Shown: positions 15,043-22,968 of the stretch, piece by piece
Position numbering within the stretch: position 1 is the first letter of the stretch
Layout: each line of letters opens with the position of its first letter
Source: an uncultured Collinsella sp.
GTDB taxonomy: Bacteria > Actinomycetota > Coriobacteriia > Coriobacteriales > Coriobacteriaceae
NCBI GenBank assembly: GCA_958407995.1
Contig: CATYJU010000019.1
Coordinates: forward strand, 1-34,705
DNA length: 34,705 nucleotides
Direction of reading: 5' to 3'
Notes under the pieces: generated by a model
The model's input: the letters and a program-made list of their open reading frames with translations, nothing else
Told to the model about the DNA's origin: nothing
Database searches by the model: none
Made by a program: the position numbers and the translations under genes

Positions 15043-16515
15043 TTACTTGGCCTGCTTATCGAGCGTGGGCTTCATGGCAATCAGGATTGCAGCAGCGACC
15101 ACGGAGCCAATCACGATGTCCAGGCAGAACAGCGCGACGTTGTTGGTGGCAAGGGCGACGATAAAGCCACCGTGTGGGACGTAGCAGTCGATGCCCTGGA
15201 AGGCGGCAAGCGCCGCACCCACGGCAGAGCCGATGCAAATGCCGGGAAGGGTGTGACCGAGGTCCTTGACCGCGAAGGGGATAGCGCCCTCGGTAATACC
15301 GATGCAGCCCATGAACAGTGCGGAGATACCCATCTGGCGATCGGCGTCATCGAACTTATTCTTGGCGATGAGCGCAGCGAGGCCACAGGCGATCGGGGGA
15401 ATGGCGACGGCGACGCGGAACATGCCGTTGGGGCCATAGATGCCGGAGGCCATGATGGCCATGGTAAAGGTCGAAGCGGTCTTGTTGATGGGGCCGCCCA
15501 TATCGAAGGCGGTCATAACACCAATGACCAGGCCCAGGACGACGGCGGAGCCACCCTGCAGGCTACCGAGCACGCTGGTGAGCCAATCCATCACAAAGCC
15601 AAGCGGCGTGGCCAGGATGTAGATGTAGGCCATGCCCAGGACGAGCGAGGTCAGAATCGGGATGATCAGGATCGGCATGATGGTCTGGATGGTGTTGTTG
15701 ACCTTCCAGGTCTTCATCCAGCGGACAAAGTAGCCGCAGATGACCGCCATGATCATGGCGCCCAAGAAGCCGGTCGAAACGCTGTTGCCGCTCGGGGTGA
15801 CGACGGCGTTGTTGACCAGGTAGCCCAGGACAAAACCAGGGGCGAGCGCGGGCTTGCCGGCCATCGAGTAGGCGATGTATGCCGCAAGCACCGGGATCAT
15901 CATGGAGATGCCGGCCATGCCGATGGTGTTAAGACTCACCATCAGCGGGTTCGTAACCTCCATGCCGTTGGCGCCGGCGGTACCGGATGCCAGCGAGAAG
16001 GCGAGAAACACGCCGCCGATAACGACGATGGGGATAAAATAGGAAACGCCGGTATTGAATGCATTGAGCAGCGTCTTACCAGGATCGGCAAAGATAGACT
16101 GCTTGGACGCCGGTGTCGGGGCCTGCGGGGCAGCGGAGACGGTCTTCTTCTCTGCCTTGGCCTCGGCCTTGGGCGCGTCAACGGCGCCACCCGTCGCCTT
16201 GATGATCTCAACGGCCTGGTCGATGATCTTTACCGGATCGGCGATTACATCCGAGGTGCCGACCTTCAGGAACTTGCCCTCGGCCATCTTCTGCTCAAAA
16301 CGGTCCTCGTTCTCGACGCCCACGTCGACGGACTCGAGCACCAGGTCGGCGGAATCCACGTCTTCCTGCGTCAGCTCGTTCTCGATACCCAGGCCACCCT
16401 GAGCCTCGACTTTGCACTCGATGCCACGGGCGGCGCATTCATCCTGAATCGCCTTCTGGGCCATATACGTGTGGGCAATACCCACGGTACAGGCGGCAAC
16501 GCCTACGATCTTCAT
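15043..16515 (-). CDS. PTS EIIBC component, fructose family
   Basis: 490 residues from ATG 16515 (AGAGGGA upstream; the frame to 16617 lacks a site). Residues 1-100 are the EIIB domain with phospho-accepting Cys9 in VGVAACTVGIAHTYMAQ; the usual CPTG reads CTVG here. A charged Ala/Lys-rich linker follows (about 105-140, APKAEAKAEKKTV). The rest is a multi-span EIIC channel with the fructose-family pieces VIGVMTAFDMGGPINKTA and ITEGAIPFAVKD. It takes up a sugar and phosphorylates it during transport. The cognate EIIA is the last gene of the operon. First gene of the unit, divergent from a LacI regulator. The exact sugar is not predictable. Confidence 0.93.
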   Translation of the reverse strand: MKIVGVAACTVGIAHTYMAQKAIQDECAARGIECKVEAQGGLGIENELTQEDVDSADLVLESVDVGVENEDRFEQKMAEGKFLKVGTSDVIADPVKIIDQAVEIIKATGGAVDAPKAEAKAEKKTVSAAPQAPTPASKQSIFADPGKTLLNAFNTGVSYFIPIVVIGGVFLAFSLASGTAGANGMEVTNPLMVSLNTIGMAGISMMIPVLAAYIAYSMAGKPALAPGFVLGYLVNNAVVTPSGNSVSTGFLGAMIMAVICGYFVRWMKTWKVNNTIQTIMPILIIPILTSLVLGMAYIYILATPLGFVMDWLTSVLGSLQGGSAVVLGLVIGVMTAFDMGGPINKTASTFTMAIMASGIYGPNGMFRVAVAIPPIACGLAALIAKNKFDDADRQMGISALFMGCIGITEGAIPFAVKDLGHTLPGICIGSAVGAALAAFQGIDCYVPHGGFIVALATNNVALFCLDIVIGSVVAAAILIAMKPTLDKQAK

Positions 16516-16615
16516 TGCTTCCCTCTTTTCATAGAGTTGCGTGCGCAAGACACCGTTTGCGGAGGCCTCCGGAGCATCCCCTGCCGTTTGGACTTGCTGT
16601 CTTTTCGACAAGACC

Positions 16616-16644
16616 AATATAGGTGCTCGTTTTTCTTAATGCCA
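16616..16644 (-). promoter_or_regulatory. candidate promoter of the PTS operon
   Basis: On the minus strand TGGCAT (16644-16639) and TATATT (16621-16616) are separated by 17 bases, about 100 bases upstream of the EIIBC start. The -35 is weak, as expected for a regulated promoter. Confidence 0.4.
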
Positions 16645-16675
16645 GCTTATTTCGGTAAACGCGCAGGTCAGAGCG

Positions 16676-16709
16676 TTGGTTATGCTATTTGGTTATGCGT
16701 TTAACCAAA
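16676..16709. promoter_or_regulatory. LacI-type operator region between the PTS operon and its regulator
   Basis: Inverted repeat TTTGGTTA (16688-16695)/TAACCAAA (16702-16709) around TGCGTT, overlapping a direct repeat TTGGTTATGC at 16676-16685 and 16689-16698. A related GGTAAACGC occurs at 16654-16662. Centred CG and AAACG half-sites are typical for LacI-family proteins. The remainder of 16516-16930 holds upstream sequences of both genes and no gene. Confidence 0.5.
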
Positions 16710-16930
16710 AATGAATCCTGCGATTTTACCCTCGATTTCAAAAGTCAAGAAGTATTTGATTTTCTCGGTAGACGGCGGATGCGCATGCCGGTCACAAATT
16801 TCAACCCCACCCGTATACCGCATTTGTTGCATACTCATATGAAAGGAAAAGGTCGCTCACCGAAGCGCATCCCACACCAAGACTCAAAGTCATCATGTTG
16901 GAAAATGCTCATCTGTCGGAAGGAGTCGCT

Positions 16931-17941
16931 GTGGCAAAACAGCGCGTTACGATCGCAGACGTCGCTCGAGAGGCGGGAACCTCGACGGCAAGCGTCTCGT
17001 ATTACCTCAACGACAAACGAGAAAAGCTTAGCGAGAAGACGCAGGCAAAGATTGCGCGCGTCATCAAGGAGCTGGGATACGTCCCCAACGCCCAGGCGCA
17101 AACACTCACCGGCAAACAGACCCACGTCATCGCCATTATCATTTTGGATAACACCAACAAATGGGCGGGGCTCGTCCTCAACGGCATGGAGCAGGTCATG
17201 CTCCCCGCGGGCTACCAGACGGTCGTTTGCACGAGCAACTTTAACCCCGAGACCGAGCTCATGTACGTCGACAAGATGCTCTCGCTGGGCGTCGATGGCT
17301 TTATCATCCAGCCCACGGCAAACTTCAAAGCCGTGCATGACCGCATTAGACGCGCCGGCAAGCCGGTCGTCTTTTTCGATGCGGCCATCTATAGCCCAGG
17401 TACCAGCTGGATCAAAACCAACCTTTACGACGGCGTGTACAACGCCACACAGGCACTCCTCGACGCCGGCTACGAAGATTTCTTTTCCATTGCCGCCAAC
17501 ATGACCGAAATGCGCACCCGCATGGAGCGTTTTCAGGGGTATGCCGAGGCGCTGGCAGCGAACGGGCAGCTCTACAAAGCGATTCCCATCGATCACAACA
17601 AGCCGTCAATCAACGAGCTCACTGAATACTTTAAATTCAAGTTCAATCCCGCCAAGCGAACCCTTATCTTCGTGCAAAATCAGTGGGCACTTCCCCGTGT
17701 CTACAAGGCCCTCCAGCCAATGGCCCATCTGCTTCCGCAGCAAATCGGCCTTTTGGGACTCAACTGCGAAGACTGGACTAATCTCACCACACCGACCGTC
17801 TCCACCATCATCGAGCCCGTCGACCAAGAAGGTCGCGAAGCAGCCGAGATGCTGCTCGCCCTACTTGACGGAAGCAGCGAACCCGGCGAGCAGCGCATTC
17901 TCGAGTGCAAGCTCAACTGGCTCGACTCCACCTCGATCTAG
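16931..17941 (+). CDS. LacI-family regulator of the PTS/transketolase operon
   Basis: The start is taken as GTG 16931 with GGAAGGAG five bases upstream; it begins VAKQRVTIADVAREAGTSTA, the normal LacI N-terminus, whereas the frame's earlier ATG at 16895 adds 12 unrelated residues. This gives 336 residues. The helix-turn-helix spans 5-26 (SVSYYLNDKREKLSEKT follows). The ligand domain starts near 60 (HVIAIIILDNTNKWAGLVLNG). NFNPETELMYVDKMLSLGVDG and VFFDAAIYSPG are sugar-binding-lobe segments. Divergent from the operon across 415 bases that contain a LacI-type palindrome, so it is the probable local repressor, induced by a sugar phosphate or the sugar. Confidence 0.9.
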   Translation: MAKQRVTIADVAREAGTSTASVSYYLNDKREKLSEKTQAKIARVIKELGYVPNAQAQTLTGKQTHVIAIIILDNTNKWAGLVLNGMEQVMLPAGYQTVVCTSNFNPETELMYVDKMLSLGVDGFIIQPTANFKAVHDRIRRAGKPVVFFDAAIYSPGTSWIKTNLYDGVYNATQALLDAGYEDFFSIAANMTEMRTRMERFQGYAEALAANGQLYKAIPIDHNKPSINELTEYFKFKFNPAKRTLIFVQNQWALPRVYKALQPMAHLLPQQIGLLGLNCEDWTNLTTPTVSTIIEPVDQEGREAAEMLLALLDGSSEPGEQRILECKLNWLDSTSI

Positions 17942-18007
17942 ACCGCGGGACAAATGAATCAGTAGCGTTTGTCTCAAATCTTAAGTATTTGTTCGACAGA
18001 ACGGCCC

Positions 18008-18035
18008 TTGCCGGCTCCTGCTAGACTGGTAGATT
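18008..18035 (+). promoter_or_regulatory. candidate promoter of the nuclease gene
   Basis: TTGCCG (18008-18013), 16-base spacer, TAGATT (18030-18035), 25 bases before the ATG at 18061. Confidence 0.4.
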
Positions 18036-18060
18036 CCCAACCGTCCATCCAGGAGCCTCA

Positions 18061-19044
18061 ATGTCGCGCAAGCCCGCCTACAAGCAAGCACTTTCCATCG
18101 GCACCGCCGTGGTGCTGGGGTTTGCGCTGTTTACGGGATCGCTCGACGGAGCGCCCAAGTTGCTGTCGCCGCAAGGCGATGAGCAGGCGGCGGCTCTGGC
18201 CGAAAAACAAAACGAGAGTCCCAGCCGCACCGACGACGAGGCAGACCTGGTCGCTCGGCTCGAATCGGGAACGGCGAGCGCGGCGGACCCTCAAAACAGC
18301 CAGGACTCCGGCGATGGCTCCGATTCCGCCGCGACCGACACCGATGACGACGTTTCCGCGGGCAGTGCCGCCACCCCCATCGACGAGGTCGAAAACCCCG
18401 ACCTCAACCGCGCCCGCGGTGTTTATCTCAGCAGCATTCCCGACTACGCCGGCAACCCCTACGTTGCCCTTCGCGCCGACAGCACGCACCCGCTCGGCAC
18501 GCCGTCATTCACACTCGATGAATACGATCGCGCCACCGAAGAGGGCTGCTTTAAGAAATTCTCCAAGCTCGACAGCCTGGGTCGCACTCGCAAGGCGCTC
18601 GCCTGTGTAGGCCCCGAGTCGCTCGGACAGGGAAAGCGCGGCGATATCTCGCGCATCCATCCTGCCGGTTGGCACCAGCAGCGCTACGACTTTATTCCGG
18701 GCCAGAGCCTCTACAACCGCTGCCACCTTATCGCCTGGTCGCTCTGCGGCGAAAACGCCAACCGCAAGAATCTCCTCACCGGCACGCGCTATCTCAACGA
18801 GACGGGCATGCTGCCGTTTGAAGAGCAGGTTCTCAACTATATTCGCGATACGGGCAACCATGTGCTCTACCGCGTCACGCCTATGTATAACGAAGAGGAA
18901 CTTGTCTGCCGTGGCATGCGCCTTGAGGCGCAATCGGTCGAGGACCACGGCAAGACCCTCTGCTTCCACGTATATTGCTACAACCTGCAGCCGCACGTGC
19001 AGATCGACTACACCACCGGCCGCAATCAGGCCTCGGGAGACTAG
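18061..19044 (+). CDS. secreted or membrane-anchored DNA/RNA non-specific endonuclease (NucA/EndA type)
   Basis: 327 residues with AGGAG five bases before ATG. A short basic N-terminus and hydrophobic segment (about 10-27, ALSIGTAVVLGFALFTG) make a signal anchor or signal peptide without a lipobox Cys. Residues 35-115 are acidic, Ser/Asp-rich and look like a linker. The catalytic beta-beta-alpha-metal core has SLYNRCHLIAWSLCGENANR (216-235) with His222 as general base and Asn235/NLLTGTRYLN in the metal-binding position. The RCH triad replaces the RGH of classic members, as in many DNA-entry-nuclease-like proteins. Likely outside the cell, for nutrient DNA use, DNA uptake or competition. No competence genes adjoin it. 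Confidence 0.85.
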   Translation: MSRKPAYKQALSIGTAVVLGFALFTGSLDGAPKLLSPQGDEQAAALAEKQNESPSRTDDEADLVARLESGTASAADPQNSQDSGDGSDSAATDTDDDVSAGSAATPIDEVENPDLNRARGVYLSSIPDYAGNPYVALRADSTHPLGTPSFTLDEYDRATEEGCFKKFSKLDSLGRTRKALACVGPESLGQGKRGDISRIHPAGWHQQRYDFIPGQSLYNRCHLIAWSLCGENANRKNLLTGTRYLNETGMLPFEEQVLNYIRDTGNHVLYRVTPMYNEEELVCRGMRLEAQSVEDHGKTLCFHVYCYNLQPHVQIDYTTGRNQASGD

Positions 19045-19104
19045 GACCGACCAAGCTGCCCCAAAGCCTAAATGATCCGTTTTCCTCCGTCCCCAAGGAA
19101 TCAA

Positions 19105-19137
19105 AAAGAGCCGCCCCGGTTACCCAGGGCGGCCCTT
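19105..19137. terminator. bidirectional terminator between the nuclease and EF-G-like genes
   Basis: GCCGCCC (19110-19116) and GGGCGGC (19127-19133) with a 10-base loop. Minus-strand transcripts end in CTTTTTG and plus-strand ones in CCTTTCG. Confidence 0.75.
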
Positions 19138-19171
19138 TCGTCAGCACCTACATTGCAGACAAAATCACGTG

Positions 19172-21247
19172 CTACTTGGCGCGGCCCTCCTCATAGCGCT
19201 CGACCAGCTTGGCCTGAACGTCATAAGGCACCTGCTCATAGCCTGCGGGCTTCATGGTAAAGTCACCCGTGCCGCGCGTGATAGAGCGCAGGCGCGTCGA
19301 ATAATCCGTCAGCTCTGCCAGCGGCGCCTGGGCAATAACCACGGTATCGCCGCGCTCATCGGTCTCCATGCCCGTCACGCGACCGCGCGATGCCGAGATG
19401 TCGCCCATCACAGCGCCGGCGTAGCTCTCGGGGATGGTCACCGTAATTTCCTCAATGGGCTCCAGCACCACCGGGTCGGCATCGGCACATGCCTTGCGCA
19501 GGCCGATGCGAGCTGCCGCGCGGAACGCCATCTCGTTGGAGTCGACGCTGTGATACGAGCCGTCGTACACAGCCACGCGAATGCCCGTGAGCGGGTAGCC
19601 GGCAATGATGCCGTCCTTCATGGTCTCCTGGACACCCTTGTCCACGGCGGGGATCAGCGAGCGCGGAATACGGCCGCCCACGACCTCGTCCACAAACTCA
19701 TAGCCATCGCTCGTGCCGTCGGGCCCAATGAGCGGCTCCACGCGCAGCCAGCAGTCGCCGTACTGACCGGCGCCGCCGGTCTGCTTCTTATGGCGGCCCT
19801 GGGCACTTGCCGTACGGCGAATGGTCTCGCGATACGGAATGCGGATCGGCACGCTCTTGGCCACGACTTTGGTGCGATCCTCCAAACGGTTGAGCAGCAC
19901 CGAAACCTGCGCCTCACCAACGGCGGAGATAATGGTCTGGCCGGTCTCCTCGTCGCGGTCGATGCTCATGGTCGGATCGGCCTTGCAGGCCTTCTCGATA
20001 AACGTGTAGAGCTTCTCTTCGTCGCCGCGATTCTCGGCCTCGATGGCAATGCGGTACTGCGAGTTGGGGAACTTAAACGCCGCAGCCTCGACCTTACCGG
20101 TAATGGAGAGCGTATCGCCCGTCTCGGCCGCCAGCTTGGGCGCCACGATGATGTCGCCGGCATAGGCGTGACCGACCTCGGTCATGTCGCGGCCGCACAT
20201 CACATACAGGTGGGCCAGACGATCGCTCTTGCGGGTACGCGCGTTGATCAGCTCAAGGCCCGGCTCAAGCGTGCCCGTCAGCACCTTGATAAAGCTGATG
20301 CGACCCTGCTGAGGATCGGCCAGGGTCTTAAACACAAAGGCCACCGGGCGGTCATCGTCACTCGAGATCTTAAGCGAATCGCCGTCAATGAGCGGCATCT
20401 CGCCATAGTCGGTCGGCGCCGGGAAGTACGTGGCGATGTCGTCCATCAGCGAGTTGACGCCCTGCTCCTTGATGCAATCGCCCGCAAAGACCGGCACAAA
20501 GATGCGCTCGGCGATCGCCTTCGACAGCAGGCCTTCGAGCTCCTCCTGCGTCAGCGTCTCCTCGCCTTCCAAGTACTTCATCATCAGTTCGTCGTCAGCC
20601 TCGGCCACCAGCTCGCACAGATGGTCATGGGCCTCCTCGGCCTGGGCACGATACTCCTCGGGAATCTCCGACTCAACGGCCTCGGCGCCGTTGCAATGGC
20701 GCGCCTTCATGCGCACCAGGTCGATGATGCCGTCAAAGTCCTCGCCCTCGCCCCAGGGAAGGGTCACGGCGCCCAGGCGCGTGCCAAAGCGCTCCTGCAG
20801 CAGGTCCATCGTGGTCGCAAAGCTGGCCTCGGGGCGCGACAGGCGGTTTACGAACACCGCACGCGCCAGGCGCAGGTCCTCGGCGGCATACCAGAGCTTA
20901 ACCGTCGTAGGCTGCGGGCCAGCCTCGGCGTCGACCACAAACAGAGCCGTCTCGCAAACACTCATCGCGGCAAAGGCGTCGCCGATAAAATCGGGGTAGC
21001 ACGGGGCATCGAGCACATTGATGCGCGCGCCCTTCCAGTCGATCGGTGCAATGGTCGTCGAGATGGAAAATGCACGCTTGACCTCTTCGGGGTCATAGTC
21101 GAGCGTGGGCTTGGTGCCGTCGTGGCCGCCCAGGCGGGCGGTCTTGCCAGAAAGGTGGAGCATGGCCTCGGCGAGTGAAGTCTTGCCCACCCCGCCTTGG
21201 CCTACGAGCACCACGTTCCTTACATTGCCGGTCTTGGGAGCACCCAT
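19172..21247 (-). CDS. elongation factor G-like GTPase (EF-G2-like)
   Basis: 691 residues from ATG 21247, which has AAGGAGG five bases upstream; the open frame to 21358 is not used. Domain order follows EF-G: GTP-binding domain (1-~270), beta-barrel domain, then domains III-V including FVDEVVGGRIPRSLIPAVDK and RGRVTGMETDERGD. G1 is intact (GQGGVGKT, 16-23), but G3 reads DAPC instead of DxxG (80-83) and G4 reads NRLS instead of NKxD (134-137). EF-G2-like paralogues in actinobacteria do not replace translocase EF-G and have an unclear role near the ribosome; relatives also include ribosome-protection proteins. No ribosomal genes adjoin it. The 310-base upstream region holds a few small GC hairpins and nothing else recognised. 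Confidence 0.85.
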   Translation of the reverse strand: MGAPKTGNVRNVVLVGQGGVGKTSLAEAMLHLSGKTARLGGHDGTKPTLDYDPEEVKRAFSISTTIAPIDWKGARINVLDAPCYPDFIGDAFAAMSVCETALFVVDAEAGPQPTTVKLWYAAEDLRLARAVFVNRLSRPEASFATTMDLLQERFGTRLGAVTLPWGEGEDFDGIIDLVRMKARHCNGAEAVESEIPEEYRAQAEEAHDHLCELVAEADDELMMKYLEGEETLTQEELEGLLSKAIAERIFVPVFAGDCIKEQGVNSLMDDIATYFPAPTDYGEMPLIDGDSLKISSDDDRPVAFVFKTLADPQQGRISFIKVLTGTLEPGLELINARTRKSDRLAHLYVMCGRDMTEVGHAYAGDIIVAPKLAAETGDTLSITGKVEAAAFKFPNSQYRIAIEAENRGDEEKLYTFIEKACKADPTMSIDRDEETGQTIISAVGEAQVSVLLNRLEDRTKVVAKSVPIRIPYRETIRRTASAQGRHKKQTGGAGQYGDCWLRVEPLIGPDGTSDGYEFVDEVVGGRIPRSLIPAVDKGVQETMKDGIIAGYPLTGIRVAVYDGSYHSVDSNEMAFRAAARIGLRKACADADPVVLEPIEEITVTIPESYAGAVMGDISASRGRVTGMETDERGDTVVIAQAPLAELTDYSTRLRSITRGTGDFTMKPAGYEQVPYDVQAKLVERYEEGRAK

Positions 21248-21485
21248 GATGACCTCCTTGCAGGGCCGCGCGCATTGCGCGACGCCAACGGGGAGAGTTC
21301 GCGGTCGGTGCCATCCCGGGAGCAGCATGGTCGGCAGCCGAGCCGACTCACCCTCCAAATGTCCTATGCCACCACCCTACCCTCACGGGCGACCGTCCAT
21401 GCACACCTTTCGGCACACGTATGAATACAGGCGGCGAGAGGAAGAGACAAGCTTGTGAGGCGATTATTGAACCCCGCCGATGCAA

Positions 21486-21524
21486 ACAAAAAGCCGCCAC
21501 AGACCGTAAGACCTGCGGCGGCTT
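21486..21524 (-). terminator. terminator of the amino-acid ABC operon
   Basis: AAGCCGCC (21491-21498) and GGCGGCTT (21517-21524), with CAG/CTG extending the pairing inside. On the minus strand it is followed by TTTTTGTTTG. It begins 33 bases after the ATPase stop. Confidence 0.85.
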
Positions 21525-21557
21525 CGCCTCAATTAATAGTTGAGCAAATACCTGAGC

Positions 21558-22322
21558 CTATCCCTCGATACGGCTCAAAAACTCACGCGTGCGCTGCTCG
21601 CGTGGATGGTCGATAACCTGCTCGGCGGGCCCCTCCTCGACAATACGACCGCCGTCCATAAAGACCACGCGATCGGCAACATCGCGCGCAAACTGCATTG
21701 CGTGGGTCACGATCACCATCGTCATATTCTGCGCCGCAAGGTCTTTAATGACACGCAGCACCTCGGCCGTCAGCTCGGGATCGAGTGCCGAGGTCGGCTC
21801 GTCAAAGAACAGGATCTCCGGGTCGAGCGCTAGGGCGCGGGCAATACTCACGCGCTGTTGCTGACCGCCCGAAAGCTCACAAGGAACCTTGTTCTCGTTG
21901 CCCGTAAGCCCCATCTGCGCGATCAACTCGCATGCACGTGCCTCTGCCTGCTCGCGCGGGCGCTTAAGAACGCGGATCGGCGCATCGGTGATGTTTTTCA
22001 TCACGGTATAGTGCGGGAACAGATTGTAGTTCTGAAACACCAGGCCAAATCGCGAGCGCGCCTGCCTGGGCACATCGCCCTTCGCATAGACCGCGCCCGA
22101 ACCCGCATCCGTCGCAACGGCAAGGTCGCCAAACGAGAGCGAGCCTCCGTCGAGCGTCTCGAGCAGCGTGGCACACCGCAGCAGCGTGGACTTGCCGCCA
22201 CCCGAAGGCCCGATAATCGCCACGACCTCTCCACGCTTTACCTCGAGCGAGATATCCTTGAGCACCTCATTGCCGCCAAACGCCTTACGTGCGTTTTCGA
22301 TTTTCATCACTGAGTTAGTCAT
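21558..22322 (-). CDS. polar amino-acid ABC transporter ATPase
   Basis: 254 residues from ATG 22322, which overlaps the permease stop by eight bases (ATGACTAA). ATG 22307 is an alternative. Walker A is GPSGGGKST, the Q-loop VFQNYNLFPHYTV, the ABC signature LSGGQQQRVSIARAL, Walker B ILFFDEPTSALDPEL, and the switch His lies in VIVTHAMQFA. The segment after Walker B and the EGPAEQVIDHPREQRTREFL tail are typical of the PAAT family (GlnQ/ArtP/HisP). It powers uptake by the adjacent permease and lipoprotein receptor. Last gene of a three-gene operon. Confidence 0.95.
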   Translation of the reverse strand: MTNSVMKIENARKAFGGNEVLKDISLEVKRGEVVAIIGPSGGGKSTLLRCATLLETLDGGSLSFGDLAVATDAGSGAVYAKGDVPRQARSRFGLVFQNYNLFPHYTVMKNITDAPIRVLKRPREQAEARACELIAQMGLTGNENKVPCELSGGQQQRVSIARALALDPEILFFDEPTSALDPELTAEVLRVIKDLAAQNMTMVIVTHAMQFARDVADRVVFMDGGRIVEEGPAEQVIDHPREQRTREFLSRIEG

Positions 22323-22968
22323 GATAATAGTCCAGCTTCTTTTCGGCGGCGCCCAGCAGCATCTCGACCACAAAGTTAAAGACCCAGTAGATCAACGCCG
22401 CAATCGCAAACGGCACCATGCTCACTTGCGAGGCGACCAGCGCCTTGGCCGTCGAGAACATCTCCCCCACGCCGATGGCAAACGCCAGCGACGTGTCCTT
22501 GACCAGCGTGATGATCTCGTTGCCCATCGCCGGCAGAATACGCTTGGCAACCTGCGGCATCACAATGTACAAAAACGTCTGCAGGCGCGAGTAGCCCAGC
22601 ACCTCGGCGGCCTCGTATTGACCGCGCGGAATGGACTGCAGGCCCGAGCGATAGATCTCGGCAAAGTAACCGGCGTAGTTGATGATGAACGCTACGACGC
22701 ACGCCGTCCACTTGGAATCGGGCGTGAGCGAAATGCCAAACACGTAGTACGGGGCAAAGTAGATGGCAAACATCTGCAGCATGAGCGGCGTACCGCGCAT
22801 GACCGAGATATAGATGCGCGCAATCCAGCGAAGCGGCGCGATTTTGCTCATGCGCATAAACGCCACGGGGATTCCCAGCGGAATCGACCCCAGCAGCGTC
22901 AGCACAAACAGCTGCAAACTGACCAAGAATCCCTGGCCGAGCATCTGCATCATGACCTGAATAGACAT
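22315..22968 (-). CDS. polar amino-acid ABC transporter permease
   Basis: 217 residues starting MSIQVMMQML at ATG 22968, which overlaps the receptor gene's stop by one base (TAATG), so translation is coupled. It is a HisM/GlnP-type subunit with about five membrane spans. The EAA loop is EAAEVLGYSRLQTFLYIVMP, and RGTPLMLQMFAIYFAPYY is the family's conserved periplasmic/first-loop segment. One permease gene implies a homodimeric channel. The frame continues upstream to 22983, but the overlap start is better. Confidence 0.94.
   Translation of the reverse strand: MSIQVMMQMLGQGFLVSLQLFVLTLLGSIPLGIPVAFMRMSKIAPLRWIARIYISVMRGTPLMLQMFAIYFAPYYVFGISLTPDSKWTACVVAFIINYAGYFAEIYRSGLQSIPRGQYEAAEVLGYSRLQTFLYIVMPQVAKRILPAMGNEIITLVKDTSLAFAIGVGEMFSTAKALVASQVSMVPFAIAALIYWVFNFVVEMLLGAAEKKLDYYHD

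Noticed and set aside
14065..16704. An 879-residue plus-strand open frame opposite the GatZ-like and EIIBC genes
   Set aside because: It is the mirror of two well-recognised minus-strand genes in GC-rich DNA. The translation is His/Gly/Asp-rich without any domain, and it has no ribosome-binding site.
19169..21178. A 669-residue plus-strand open frame opposite the EF-G-like gene
   Set aside because: Antisense shadow of a complete GTPase gene; composition is Arg/His/Leu-rich and no motif is visible.
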